Assembly: GCA_030068145.1 (NCBI GenBank)
Contig: JAPJBO010000629.1
Coordinates: 1-64,000, forward strand
Reading direction: 5' to 3'
Length of the DNA stretch: 64,000 nt
From: Diplonema papillatum
Lineage: Eukaryota; Euglenozoa; Diplonemea; Diplonemida; Diplonemidae
Shown here: positions 50,417 through 59,989 of the stretch, in pieces
Layout: every line of letters starts with the position of its first letter
Numbering within the stretch: position 1 is the stretch's first letter
The notes under the pieces: generated by a model
Databases searched by the model: none
What the model was told of the DNA's origin: nothing
What the model saw: only the letters and a program-made list of their open reading frames with translations
Position numbers and translations under genes: made by a program

Positions 50417-50957
50417 GCGATACGTTTTTCCTGCTCAAAGGCTCGATAACCCCAAGATTTTCGGGAACAAAAATGGGGGATCATCATGGGGTTTCAACAG
50501 TTCTCAAATTTCACTAAGTACGTCAGACCCCATGTTTTTAGTACGAAACGTGTTAATTAAGAAACACTTTGGCCGAAAAAGTAGCTACGAAACATTTACA
50601 CGTTTCGTATTAAACCCGCATACGGTAGTCCCCTAAGGGCACATTTTCATTAAGAAGTACTGGGAAATGCACTTAGCAACTTTTTTGCAAATTCTTACCA
50701 GGAATTGTAATGCAAAATAGGGACTAGTCCCCTAAGGGCACATTTCACATTGGGACTAGTCCCCTAAGGCACTTTTCCCAAAAAAAAAAGACTTTTTTTT
50801 TTGTAAAATTTGCCGTCTGTTTTCTAGACCAAGCTTGTGCACGCGGACTAAGGTAGGGACCGCGCGCAGTTAGAGGGCTTTGTGACCAGTCGCTGTGTCC
50901 ACGCATCTGCAGAAAACCAAAACCTGCGAGGCACCTTGTTTATTATGAAAGACAAGC

Positions 50958-51775
50958 ATGCCAAAGAGACCAAGATGCGACTCTTCTGAAGAGACGTCCA
51001 GTGCAAGTGAGGTAGAAGAAGCAGAAGAGGACGAAGAGAGCGAACCCGGACCTACGACGTGCCAAGTGAGCAGGAAGACGAAGACAAGCCTGTCGCCGAC
51101 ATGTCTGAAAACGCTCAGGCGTATTACAAGTATTGGTATGAAAGAAGCGTGCGGGAGCTTGGAGCAGGTTGCGTTTTTGAGGTTGGGCTTCTGACCAACC
51201 GTACCCTGGGACGACCTATAGGCTGGTGACCGTTTGATTCGGCATGAAATCGTGCAGCACTGGATCAGTGACTTTCTTGTAGTGCCAGAAAGAAGAAGGA
51301 AAAGGTGATCCAGGCTCTGTTCCAGCTTTCGCAGGCTCCTCGCCTACCGACAGCAATCCGGGCGGACCGGCCAAGCTGTACCAGCATATCTGCGCCGGAC
51401 GCCACTGCAACGACGCGCTTCCGTAGCCTCTCGTAGAATCTCGACTGAGGAATGGGAGGAGTACGAACATTTGTCTTCGCTACAGCTTTTTCAGCGTTGC
51501 AAAAGAGGCGGTCCAACACATGCCAAACAGCACCGTTCGAACTTGCGGGGTGGCCTGCTTTCACTGAGCCAACAGGGCCGCCAAGAATTCCTTGGTGCTT
51601 CGAGAGGCTTCCCCCACATTGTTCACGAGGACGACGCTGACTTTGACGATGACTGTGACTGTGACAAGCCCAACGTCAGAATCAACACGTTCGACGCATG
51701 CTCGGCCTTTTACCATCGGCGCACAAATAGCGCAAGTTTTGCTGCCCTCTTTATACCGCGATTTATCCTATTATG
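50958..51775 (+). pseudogene. unrecognised protein pseudogene
   Basis: Coding-like sequence passes between frames. ATG at 50958 starts MPKRPRCDSSEETSSASEVE, a basic then acidic N-terminus. A shift near 51040 leads to EDEDKPVADMSENAQAYYKY and on to a TGA at 51227. Further pieces are IRHEIVQHWISDFLVVPE (about 51235), VIQALFQLSQAPRLPTAIRA (about 51305), and a long frame from about 51400 with STEEWEEYEHLSSLQLFQRC and an acidic DDADFDDDCDCDK. The pieces are collinear, so one gene has decayed. Family unknown. The transposon-type terminus at 52035-52044 lies downstream. Confidence 0.45.
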
Positions 51776-51779
51776 AGCT

Positions 51780-52615
51780 TCTTTCACATCTATGCAGTCA
51801 CAAGTCAAATTTGGCTATATTTTACAAAAGAAAAAGTCTTTCAATTATAGAAAGTGAAAAGAAGAAGATTATTTCCGGCCGCTCAATTTTACATATCCTT
51901 GAAGAATCTTTCGCAACTACGACTATTTGATGCAAGGTAAAGGAGAAAGTTGGAAGTTATTGGTAAGTTAATATTTTGTTGGGACCCTCGTAGCTCGCTG
52001 GGCCAGGCGCGCTACGTGCTGGGCAAAAAAAAAAGCGACACCCCATTTCAAGTGTTGCCGGATTTGTACCGGGTTTTTGGACGGGTTCGATCACGCCATA
52101 TTAAATGCACATATTTTCGTTCACGTAAGCTCAGCTTCTCGTTCCACGCGGCGAGGCCAATGGCGGGATTCCCGCATGCCGGGTGAAATCCCGACAGACA
52201 GGTGGCAAGTGGAAGGTTGCCACCCTTCCCTTTGTTTTGCTGCAGAGTTGCTGCATTGCTTCCATTGCCCTTTTTCCGTGCCAATTCCAAACTACATAAC
52301 TTCCAGCACCTTGGGTACAGACCCACTACAACATGCTCACAAAACTGAATCTGCATAGCCTCTCAGTCGAAACTGCGTAACATGCTCGCAGAACTGAGTT
52401 CCAAGATCTTACGTACAGACCCACCCGCCACTACGACATGCTCGCAAGACTGAATCTGCACAGTCCCGGGTTTGGGGGTTTGGGAATCGCGGTCGTGCGG
52501 CCGCCGGCGTCAAGCCCAACTGCAATGCCCAACACTGAGGATCGCCGATACATATTCTCCGGGCAATTTCGCACAGCCCATCCGGATGCGTACCAACACG
52601 GACCCATAACGGACC
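51780..52615. other. no gene seen
   Basis: AT-rich DNA, then an A run plus GCGACACCCC at 52035-52044 matching the ends of the 4.5-kb element, then mixed sequence with two partly matching ACATGCTC-CAARACTGA segments (52330, 52382, 52437). Confidence 0.5.
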
Positions 52616-52617
52616 AC

Positions 52618-53000
52618 GTATGCACACGCACAGTGCATGTACACGTAGTACGCACAGTGCATGCACAGTGCATGCACACGTAAGTATGCACAGTGCATGC
52701 ACACGTAGTATGCACTGTGCATGCACTGTGCATGCACACGTAAGTATGCACGGTCATGCACACGTAGTATGCACAGTGCATGCACTGTGCATGCACACGT
52801 AAGTATGCACAGTCATGCACACGTAGTATGCACAGTGCATGTACACGTAGTATGCACAGTGCAAGCACACGTAGTATGCACTGTGCATGCACTGTGCATG
52901 CACACGTAAGTATGCACGGTCATGCACAGTGCATGCACAGTGCATGCACAGTGCATGCACAGGTAGTATGCACGGTGCATGCACACGTAGTACCACCACA
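52618..53000. repeat. palindromic GTGCATGCAC / CACGTAGTATGCAC array
   Basis: I count thirteen exact GTGCATGCAC palindromes plus variants (TGTGCATGCACTGTGCATGC, CGGTCATGCACACGTA) joined by ACACGTAAGTATGCAC. It can fold in many ways. All six frames stay open as His/Ala/Cys-rich peptides, which is an artefact of the array. Confidence 0.95.
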
Positions 53001-53390
53001 AATCGGGATGGACCACATCCCGGCATGTAACGGTGCACAGGGGGGCAGAAGATAGACCCAGACAGTGGTGCTTCGTGTTAACCAGCGGCAGGCAATTCGA
53101 TGCAGTTTCAGCCTTACTGGGCTCCCTGAGAACGCAGCGGAAGGCTTAAACTTGCGCTAATCGAGTGAAAAGGAAGGCGACGGGGTGAACACGAACACGC
53201 CAGTTCTTCTACACGCAAGACAACCCAAATCAAAGGAGCGCAGTTGAGTGGTGCAAAATGAACGAATGATGCGGAGTCAGGCAGTGGAACGGAAAAACGG
53301 AAAGAAATGAACAGTGGGGGTCGGGGGTTACTGAATCTCTGGAGCTTCTGAGCATATTCACCGCCTGCCCGATCGAACGTTGTCGAGGGG

Positions 53391-53442
53391 TTAGAATGCA
53401 AAGAATCTGCGGCGATAATCTGCATCGCCGGCGTCGCGGTTA
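53391..53442 (-). promoter_or_regulatory. gene-end module after TAA stop
   Basis: From the stop: GGCGATGCAG, ATTATCGCCGCAGATTCT, TTGCATTCTAAC. CAGAT begins 33 nt after the first base of the stop. GGCGAT and ATCGCC can pair here in place of the TAGTCAC stem. Confidence 0.6.
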
Positions 53443-53659
53443 TCTCTTCGCACGCCATGTGTCATGATTTCGCCTCTTCGGCCCGACTTGAGCACCGCGC
53501 CCACGCTTCTCCTTCGACTGCTCGTCCAGCTTCATCAGCTGCGCGTCGATGTCTGCTTCTTCGAGGCCCTTGAGCGATGGCAGGTTCGTCGCAATCGCCG
53601 CGGAATCGAGCTCAGGTTGCTGGGTGGGGGTGAATTGGCACAGCTTCCTTCCTTTTTCT
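53440..53659 (-). CDS. terminal exon ending GPKRRNHDTWRAKR
   Basis: Minus-strand exon of about 73 codons from an acceptor (gagtattttcag) at 53660 to TAA at 53440-53442. It reads REKGRKLCQFTPTQQPELDS, then LPSLKGLEEADIDAQLMKLD and a basic GRGAQVGPKRRNHDTWRAKR. There is no start codon, so it is the last exon of a gene. Upstream lies repeat A, whose end (CCCTCGAGTA) forms the sequence before the acceptor. Upstream exons were not found. The ending belongs to the shared gene-end module. Confidence 0.55.
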
Positions 53660-53666
53660 CTGAAAA

Positions 53667-54025
53667 TACTCGAGGGACTGCCTTGTGCTCATTTCGAAGG
53701 AGGCTAGAGGGGGGCAATACAACTACAAGGTGGGTCTTTGCTTGTGCGCACTAGCGGAACTCACCTGCTTTGGTAAGTTTCATGTAGTACGCTGCCAACT
53801 ACTAATTTTTAGTACCAACAATGCTTTGTTAACGCAAAGAAAGCCCGCTAGTGCGCACAAACAAAGAACGCGCCATACTAATTTTTGCTGAACGCTTACG
53901 CCCGGAACTAAACCCAGACTTACCTGTGTTTGGTGTAGGCCCCGTGTGGGCTACAGCACATTTTCCTCCTTTGATCTTTCGCAACTGGCAGTCTCCTCAA
54001 GCATTTTACAAAGCAGGTGCTTTTA
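53667..54025 (+). mobile_element. repeat A copy with nested MITE
   Basis: TACTCGAGGGACTGCCTTGT at the start, CAACTGGCAGTCTCCTCAAG and AAAGCAGGTGC at the end. It is longer than other copies because of the inserted element at 53736-53866. Confidence 0.85.
53736..53866. mobile_element. 131-bp MITE with 22-bp TIRs
   Basis: CTTTG-C-TTGTGCGCACTAGCGG at the left and its complement at the right with one mismatch. The 16-bp inner part is perfect (53742-53757 and 53845-53860). The interior is AT-rich without ORF. Confidence 0.8.
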
Positions 54026-54032
54026 AAGGGGG

Positions 54033-55083
54033 GGGGGGGGGTAGATACTCCCAAATGTTGACTTTATTCGGATTTTGATGCAAAGGCACGCCCTGCAGCT
54101 GAACATGGGATCTTGGGGTCCGCAATCGGTCCCGGAACTCGTGTACCACCCTGGCAGTACCCAAAATGGCCCCCAAACCCCCCAGGAATGACGAAAGATT
54201 GAGCTCAGGAGGGGACGGCAGGACGATCAGCGAAGCCCTGTAGAGAGCAATACTGGTGCGAAAATGTGGTGCAGGAACAGTGCTAGACCCGCAAACACCT
54301 TGACACCATCTATACCGCAAACCCGGGTTTGCGGGCTTGCCTGCCAAGAATGATCTGATAGATCTTCCCTGACAAAGTGGGCAGGGACTCCGCCCAGTTG
54401 CTGTGCATAGAGAAACTCTGTTCCATACTCCAAGATGGATATGCGGAATACTTCGAGGCGCGGCAGCATTCATTGCTCGTTAGAGGCTTTCCGACCGTTA
54501 TGTGGCGATGGACAACCGCGCGAGCCAGCAAGTTTGTGCAGCGCTGTGCTAAAGAGCGAGAAGAAGTCGTATCAAAGTTGTCAGCGGACAACTAAACTCT
54601 CTGTCAGTTGTGCCCTTGCCCCGTGATGCGCATGCACGGCGTGTCGTGCGCGTGCACACGCCGTGCGGCCGGGCGCACTTTTCGCGGCGATAGGTAGTGA
54701 AAGGGGACCCGTGGCCAAGGCAGTCAAGGAGGGGACGTCGGCTGCATTTTTGCAGTGGGCTCACCCCGTTTCCCAAAGAAGTCACTTCCCTTGTGGTCTG
54801 GGTTCCTTTTTCAACATGTCTTCCGGTCCCTTCGGTCGGCAAATGCGACATAATCCAAAAATGTGGAAATTCAGGAATAAAGTCAACATTTGGTTTTGGC
54901 CTTTTTTATGGTATTTTGTCCACTTTTCAAAGGTGTTCTGGCGTTATTCCAGTAAAACCCCCATTTTTCTACCTCTCCGGTCAACGTGAGGCGCATGTAG
55001 CACATGCACACCCCATTTTCACCTCCAGATGCAGTAGTTAGAGGTGAAAAAATCCAAAAAATGGGAAAAGTATCTACCCCCCC
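54033..55083. mobile_element. inverted-end element with G-run termini
   Basis: The left end GGGGGGGTAGATACT has its inverse AGTATCTACCCCCCC at 55069-55083. CCAAATGTTGACTTTATTC (54051) has its inverse at 54876-54894, so the right arm carries an insertion of about 150 bp. Interior frames (54050-54850) are not convincing. Confidence 0.6.
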
Positions 55084-55893
55084 TAGGGCTATGTAGGATG
55101 GAAACGTTGGAAACGTTTCCGTTTCCGTTTCCGTTTCCGTTTCCGTTTCCTTCTTTTTGGCGGTGGATGGAAACGCCGTTGCTTTTGAAAGAAACGGCTG
55201 GTATGCCACTAGTATACTGGCTGAAGGTCCGACCGGAAATGTGTTCCGAACGGCGGACCCCGCAATCCAGTGGGAAACCATGGACAAGGAGGCTCCGAAA
55301 AGGAGGGAGGAAAGAAGCATAAAAGTTGCGACCGTGGAGCAGACGCAACCACACGCATCCGGTTGTGATGACTTTGAGATCTGCAGCTCTTTACACCAAT
55401 GGCTGTGGCGACGATGCTCTGTTATGCGAGGCCGTTGGCCAACGCGCTGAAGACGATCGGGAAAGCACATCCGCTTCCAATAATAGACTCTACAGATACG
55501 ATCGTTCAGCGCCACAGGCTACAAGACCGGGGTTTTTCGGCGGCGTAAGACAAAGAGGGAGTGCAATCAGCATCAGGAGGTGAGAAGGGCACACGTATGC
55601 CGGGGCAATGTTGAACCCGCCAGAAAAGCGATGGCCACGCAGCAACGTGTGCGTTAAACATCACTTGCCACAGTGCACCTTGCATACGACGACGGGTAGC
55701 AACCGTCACCGGAAGGGGCGCCATCGGGCGGTGTTGTCGGAGCATAGACAACGACGGCAGGAAGAACCACCAACAATGCAGAAGAGGACGGCAGATTCAA
55801 AAAGCCCCACTCACATGAGTGACATTCGAAAAAACTAAAAGAAACGGCGTTTCCATCCAACTTAGCCCTAGGGGGGGGGGGGGGGGGGGGGGG
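55077..55893 (+). mobile_element. 0.8-kb element with CCCCCCCTAGGGCTA ends
   Basis: Left CCCCCCCTAGGGCTA, GGATGGAAACG (55077-55106). The right inverse at 55848-55877 runs on into a G run of about 24. Next to the left end is (GTTTCC)n. The interior has coding-like frames: 55157-55450 (PTGNVFRTADPAIQWETMDK) then, after a shift near 55385, NGCGDDALLCEAVGQRAEDD to ISIRR at 55583. Function unknown; likely a decayed transposon gene. Confidence 0.6.
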
Positions 55894-56000
55894 GCGAAAA
55901 TAACAGTTATTTGACACACGTCTGGTTGTCTAAAAACACCACCACTATTTGATTCTGCTACTTTTCGGCTACCCGGAGCTTTTATTATTACTCGACAAAT

Positions 56001-56027
56001 CGAATAATAACACAGTGTTATTATTCG
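56001..56027. repeat. 27-bp stem-loop
   Basis: CGAATAATAACA-CAG-TGTTATTATTCG, perfect 12-bp stem. Confidence 0.95.
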
Positions 56028-56173
56028 ACCCCCCCCCCTTTACAAAAAATCTAGATAAGCCGCTCCGACCAAGTGAAGGAGGGGTCGTGCGTTCTAAGAA
56101 ATCGACCCCCCACCTTTTCCCGCAAGCACGCTACACGTGTATCGCAATGACTGACGCATGTCGTGTTGATGAG

Positions 56174-56217
56174 AAACCCCACGTGGGTCGCATGACACAT
56201 GCGACCCACGTGGGTTT
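56174..56217. repeat. stem-loop of 20 bp with CACGTG
   Basis: AAACCCCACGTGGGTCGCAT-G, loop ACA, then its complement with one C bulged. CACGTG is present in each arm. GGTCGCATGTCAC follows nearby as a partial third copy. Confidence 0.92.
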
Positions 56218-56269
56218 TAGCTGCTTTTCACATGTGGTCGCATGTCACGACTGTCCGCAGCAATCACAT

Positions 56270-56895
56270 GCTGTGCAACAATCCAAAGACCCTAACCCCA
56301 CAAGGGAGCAGCTGCCGCCTTCCCATCATTGGATGAGTAAAGCGACAACAAGAGCAGTTATATTTCATTGCTGCGGCCTCCCACCTATTCTACACCTCTC
56401 GTGTCACTGCTCAAAGTCAGACTAGAGTCAAACACAACAGGGTCTTCCTCCCCCGCTGACTGTTTCAAGTCCGTTCCCTTGACTGCTGTTTCACCAGATA
56501 GTAGGTAGGGACAGAAGGAATCTTATTGGTGCATTCATGCGCGTCTTTAATTAGAAGACGAGGCATTTCGCTACCTTAAGAGAGTCACAGTTACTCCCAC
56601 CGTTTACACACGAAGTCAGACGGGACGTCAAACTCAACAGGGCCTTCTTTCCCCGCTGTCAGTTTCAGTCCGTTCCCTTGACTGCTGTTTCACCAGATAG
56701 TAGGTAGGGACAAAAGGAATCATATTGGTCCATTCATGCGCGTCTTTAAATAGAAGACGAGGCATTTCGCTACCTTCAGAGAGTCATAGTTACGCCGTTT
56801 ACACACGAAGTCAGACTGGACGTCAAACTCGACAGGGCCTTCTTTCCCCGCTGTCACTTTCAGTCCGTACCCTTACTGCTGTTTCGCCAGTGCGA
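56270..56895 (-). repeat. inverted copy of the 32-kb block plus tandem copies
   Basis: 56270-56530 is the reverse of 31930-32185. Then about 190-200-bp units recur (GACTGCTGTTTCACCAGATA at about 56478 and 56680, relative at 56878). On the minus strand the first unit encodes [16 protein letters not shown] to DTRGVE-stop; the others are broken by small deletions. Confidence 0.75.
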
Positions 56896-57129
56896 AACAC
56901 TTCACGACAAGTGCCGTGCAAGTCTGCGAACACCTCCCAAACAACCGAAAATGGTTAAAGACACTCTACGCAGCTGTCCTTTCAGATGAAAATACCGGTG
57001 CTTTTTGCCGTGCACGGTGGAGTCCAGCCACAGAGGCATGGAGTTAAAGCTGGTGTTGAAAAAGTGGGTGCCCACGCCCGCTTGTTCGGGTGCTGGATTT
57101 TCACGCGTTTTGGTTGTAGCACACCCGCT

Positions 57130-57146
57130 TTTCGGGTGCGTATAAG

Positions 57147-57244
<98 letters not shown>

Positions 57245-57300
57245 AGTGCGCGAGCCCCTTCGAAGAAAGGTCCATCATAGGCACATCGCTTTTCGAGTGC
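57130..57300. repeat. LINE-end fragment split by (TA)n
   Basis: GTGCGTATAAGTCGAT, then about 90 bp of TA, then TTTGAGTGCGCGAGCCCCTT and CGAAGAAAGGTCCATC. The two sides match 15088-15140, where only CT separates them. Confidence 0.85.
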
Positions 57301-57374
57301 GGTGCGGCTCGCACCTTCCTTAGCCGGCGAGCTCCAGCTTCGCAGGCTGGACCTCGCCGTGGATTTGGTCGTCT

Positions 57375-58270
57375 GAGGGGGGGATTGCAAGAACGTGCTT
57401 GGAATGGGTATGTGCTCAACACCGCACTGGTCCCGTCTGCGCCCGTGTTTCGGTCCTTTAAGCCACGGACACATAAGGCGGACCATCATCAGCGCGGAAC
57501 CTGAGTGTCTGCAGACAGGACAGCGGTGTGAGTCTGGTTTGTCAGGCGGCTGTTCGTAGATAGCTCAACACCGCTCCCGTCTGCGCCCGTGTTTCGGCCC
57601 TTTAAGCCACGGACACGTAAGGCGGACCGTCATCAGCGCGGAACCTGAGTGTCGAACCATCTAGTTGCTGCTTCACTCCGAAGTTTCCCTCAGGATAGCT
57701 AGAACCAAAACAGTAAATACGCCAGGTAAAGCGAATGATTGGAGGCATTGGGGGAAATCGCTTCCTCGACCTTTTCTCAAACTTTAAATGGGCGTAAGCT
57801 CGGGGTTACTTCATTGAACCCTGAGGTAGAATCCTGGTTCTAAGTGGGCCACTTCTGGTAAGCAGGACTGGCGACGCGGGATGAACCGAGAGCTGACTTA
57901 AGGTGTCCGAGTGATCGCTCATCAGATCCCACAAAAAAAGGGTTTCGGTTCATCTTGACAGCAGGACGGTGTGGGTCGGGTTTGTTAGGCGGCTCCTCAC
58001 AGCCAGGACCACCCGTGCTACCAGAGCACACGCGAATTTGCCACGAGCCACGAAGGAGGCCCCCACAACCGTGCCTGAGCAATCAGTTTGAAAACTCAGA
58101 GTCCCTGCCCTGATTGTGGCTGCGACTCGCCAGGCAGCACTGACTTGCCTTCTTTTTACCGTGGCAAATCCGCGAAGTAAACTCCGCAGAGCACAGCGGG
58201 CATGGGGTTGCCGTGTGCAGCACCAGTGGTTGAAGGACCAAAAGGAAAAGAGTGCGAGGAAGGAATCCCG
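57375..58270 (+). repeat. repeat B, three partial copies
   Basis: 57375-57560 (5' part after a G run), 57560-57660 (inner segment again, GCTCAACACCGCTCCCGTCT) and 57960-58265 (3' part). The 300 bp between hold no supported gene. Confidence 0.8.
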
Positions 58271-58289
58271 CGAGCTGGGGGGCAGCAAG

Positions 58290-58480
58290 TTGGAATGTGG
58301 GGGGGGGGGGGGGGGGGGGGAATCTTAGTTTCGTGTTCAGGCGCTACTTGCCTCATGTGTTTGATGCATGAAGGGGGGGGGGAACTTAGTTTAGTGTTTA
58401 GGCAGAGCACTGCCTCTCGTGCATGGTTGATGCTAGCATCACGTCTTCGTGGAGGGTGTTCCAGCAAGCCTCGGTGGCGG
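58290..58480 (+). repeat. repeat F, two starts in tandem
   Basis: A G run of about 22 then AATCTTAGTTTCGTGTT (58322), and a G run then AACTTAGTTTAGTGTTTAGG (58381) through ATGCTAGCATCACGTCTTCG. Confidence 0.85.
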
Positions 58481-59080
58481 AAGTGCCCTTACTAAGAGGA
58501 ACAGTCTAAAATGCAAGAACGCGCTTGGCTTCGGCACGGTGCCTACTCGCGATTGACTTGAGCGTTGGCGTTTTCAGGGTACTGGGGGCAGAATGTCACA
58601 TTCCGCTGGCCGCGGCGGCGACGAAGCGAAAATGCTGCGGTTTAAAGTCGAAAGAGAATAAGGGCCATCAGAAGCCAGCGTGGGAAAGCATCTTCGACCC
58701 TAGGTAGTGTCGCCAGTCCCGGAAAGCGAACAGAGCCCGAAACCCCACAGACAAGAAATTCGTATCCTGTTTGGTGGGTTTCGTTCTCTGCCGGCGCTCT
58801 GCACGAAATTAGCTGGCATTAAATTCCCATGTAATCAACCGGTTGGGTCCTGTAGGTCGTGGCAGTTCCATACTGACACCGCACCGCAGGTACAACGTGC
58901 AAGAAGACCCGGAAGGGAACGGCTGCGGGAAACACCCGAGAGGGCCCACTCACGGCCCCTTCAACCTGAGCCCGGACCTAAACCCGCACTGACATCCTGC
59001 ATGTGTCCTCAGAGCCAATCATTTTACATAAGCACCAGCTTGGAAGGAAATGCTCGACAACAAAGAACCGAAGGAATCCC
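58480..59080. other. no gene; single unit of the 107-bp repeat
   Basis: Coding is not evident. 58905-59035 resembles one unit of the 33.7-34.3-kb array and its right flank (CCTAAACCCGCACTG, GCATGTGTCCTCAGAGCCAA). Confidence 0.6.
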
Positions 59081-59082
59081 AA

Positions 59083-59215
59083 GTGCTTTAACTACCGGAC
59101 CACGTGTTGAACGGACGTGAGGTCATGCGGGCCTACCCCTACACGACAAGACACACAAACACACCAGGTCAAAGTCCTGAGTGAGAAAAACAACACACGG
59201 TGGTGTAAGCGAAGA
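59083..59215 (-). repeat. repeat H, inverted copy
   Basis: Reverse of 31290-31425: AACTACCGGACCACGTGTTG, GGTCAAAGTCCTGAGTGAGA, CAACACACGGTGGTGTAAGC. Confidence 0.85.
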
Positions 59216-59569
59216 AAGTTGCGGATCCAGTTTGCCGACTTCCGTGCACTCCCTATTTCCGGTGGCCTAACCCGCACTTGAGTCGGACTTTAGTAAAGTC
59301 TTTAGCTCGAGCAAAAGTTGCTGGAGGTCACCGTGCAATAGAGTGTGCACACCCTATTTCCGGGTGTGGTCACACCCGCACTTGAGGCCGGACTTTAGCT
59401 CGAGCAAAAGTTGCTGGAGTTCACCGTGTACCTCACTTGCGGTAGGCCCTCCTCCGTATGGGTGCAGTTGTAGGTGACTGTCTGTCTTCTGGTTTGGTGC
59501 CGTGTGACCGTCTCTTTTCGTGCACATCCACGAAAGGCACGTGTCCTCTCTGCTCTGCGGCGTCTATGT

Positions 59570-59781
59570 GTACCATGCAGGGTCAAAACCTCGTGTCTTT
59601 TTGGTAACAGGGATTTAGACCCAAAAAAGATGGCCACTCATTCTTTTCCGGAAATTTTTGGGGTTTTTTCCGGGGGGGAAAAAATGGAACACAAACTGCG
59701 GTGATTTTTGATGAAGTTGAGTCGAAATGGGTCTAAATTCCTGTTACCAAAAAGACACAAGGTTTTGACCCTGCATGGTAC
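59570..59781. mobile_element. 212-bp fold-back element
   Basis: Arms of 53 bp: GTACCATGCAGGGTCAAAAC ... GGATTTAGACCC (59570-59622) and inverse (59729-59781), with a few mismatches. The spacer is a G-run-containing AT-rich sequence. One arm end also occurs at 36885-36910. Confidence 0.85.
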
Positions 59782-59989
59782 CAAGTGGAAGAGGGACGTG
59801 TGTGGGCCTGCAACAACGAGCTGGGGTGATGAGGTGGTGCGGGGACAGAAGCCAGAAAAGAGGGAAAAAGAAGGAAGCGGCATGAATAGAAACGCGGCAC
59901 GGGTAGATTACAACGAAAAAACCGGAACGAAACAGACTTTGGTAAGAAGGAAGCAAGCAGAAATAAAAAAAAGGGGTCTCCGGGAGGGT

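Larger units (their letters stand above)
47676..50817 (+). mobile_element. 3.1-kb TIR transposon with internal palindromic arrays
   Basis: Outer ends GACGGCAAATTTTAC (47676) and its complement GTAAAATTTGCCGTC (50803-50817). The TIR continues through GCCTTAGGGGACTAGTCCCA, twice per arm, and further in GCTAAGT-CACTTCCC and CCCTTAGGGGACTACC, then GCGGGTTTAATAYGAAACGT (48545 and 50620). The left arm is split by a minisatellite (47790-48480). The interior holds three 190-bp repeats and a degenerate protease-like frame. Outer TIR plus Ulp1-like protease fits several cut-and-paste families; no transposase is recognised. Confidence 0.75.

Noticed and set aside
52431-53055. His/Cys/Ala-rich proteins
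   Set aside because: Frames inside the palindromic TGCATGCAC array in every direction.
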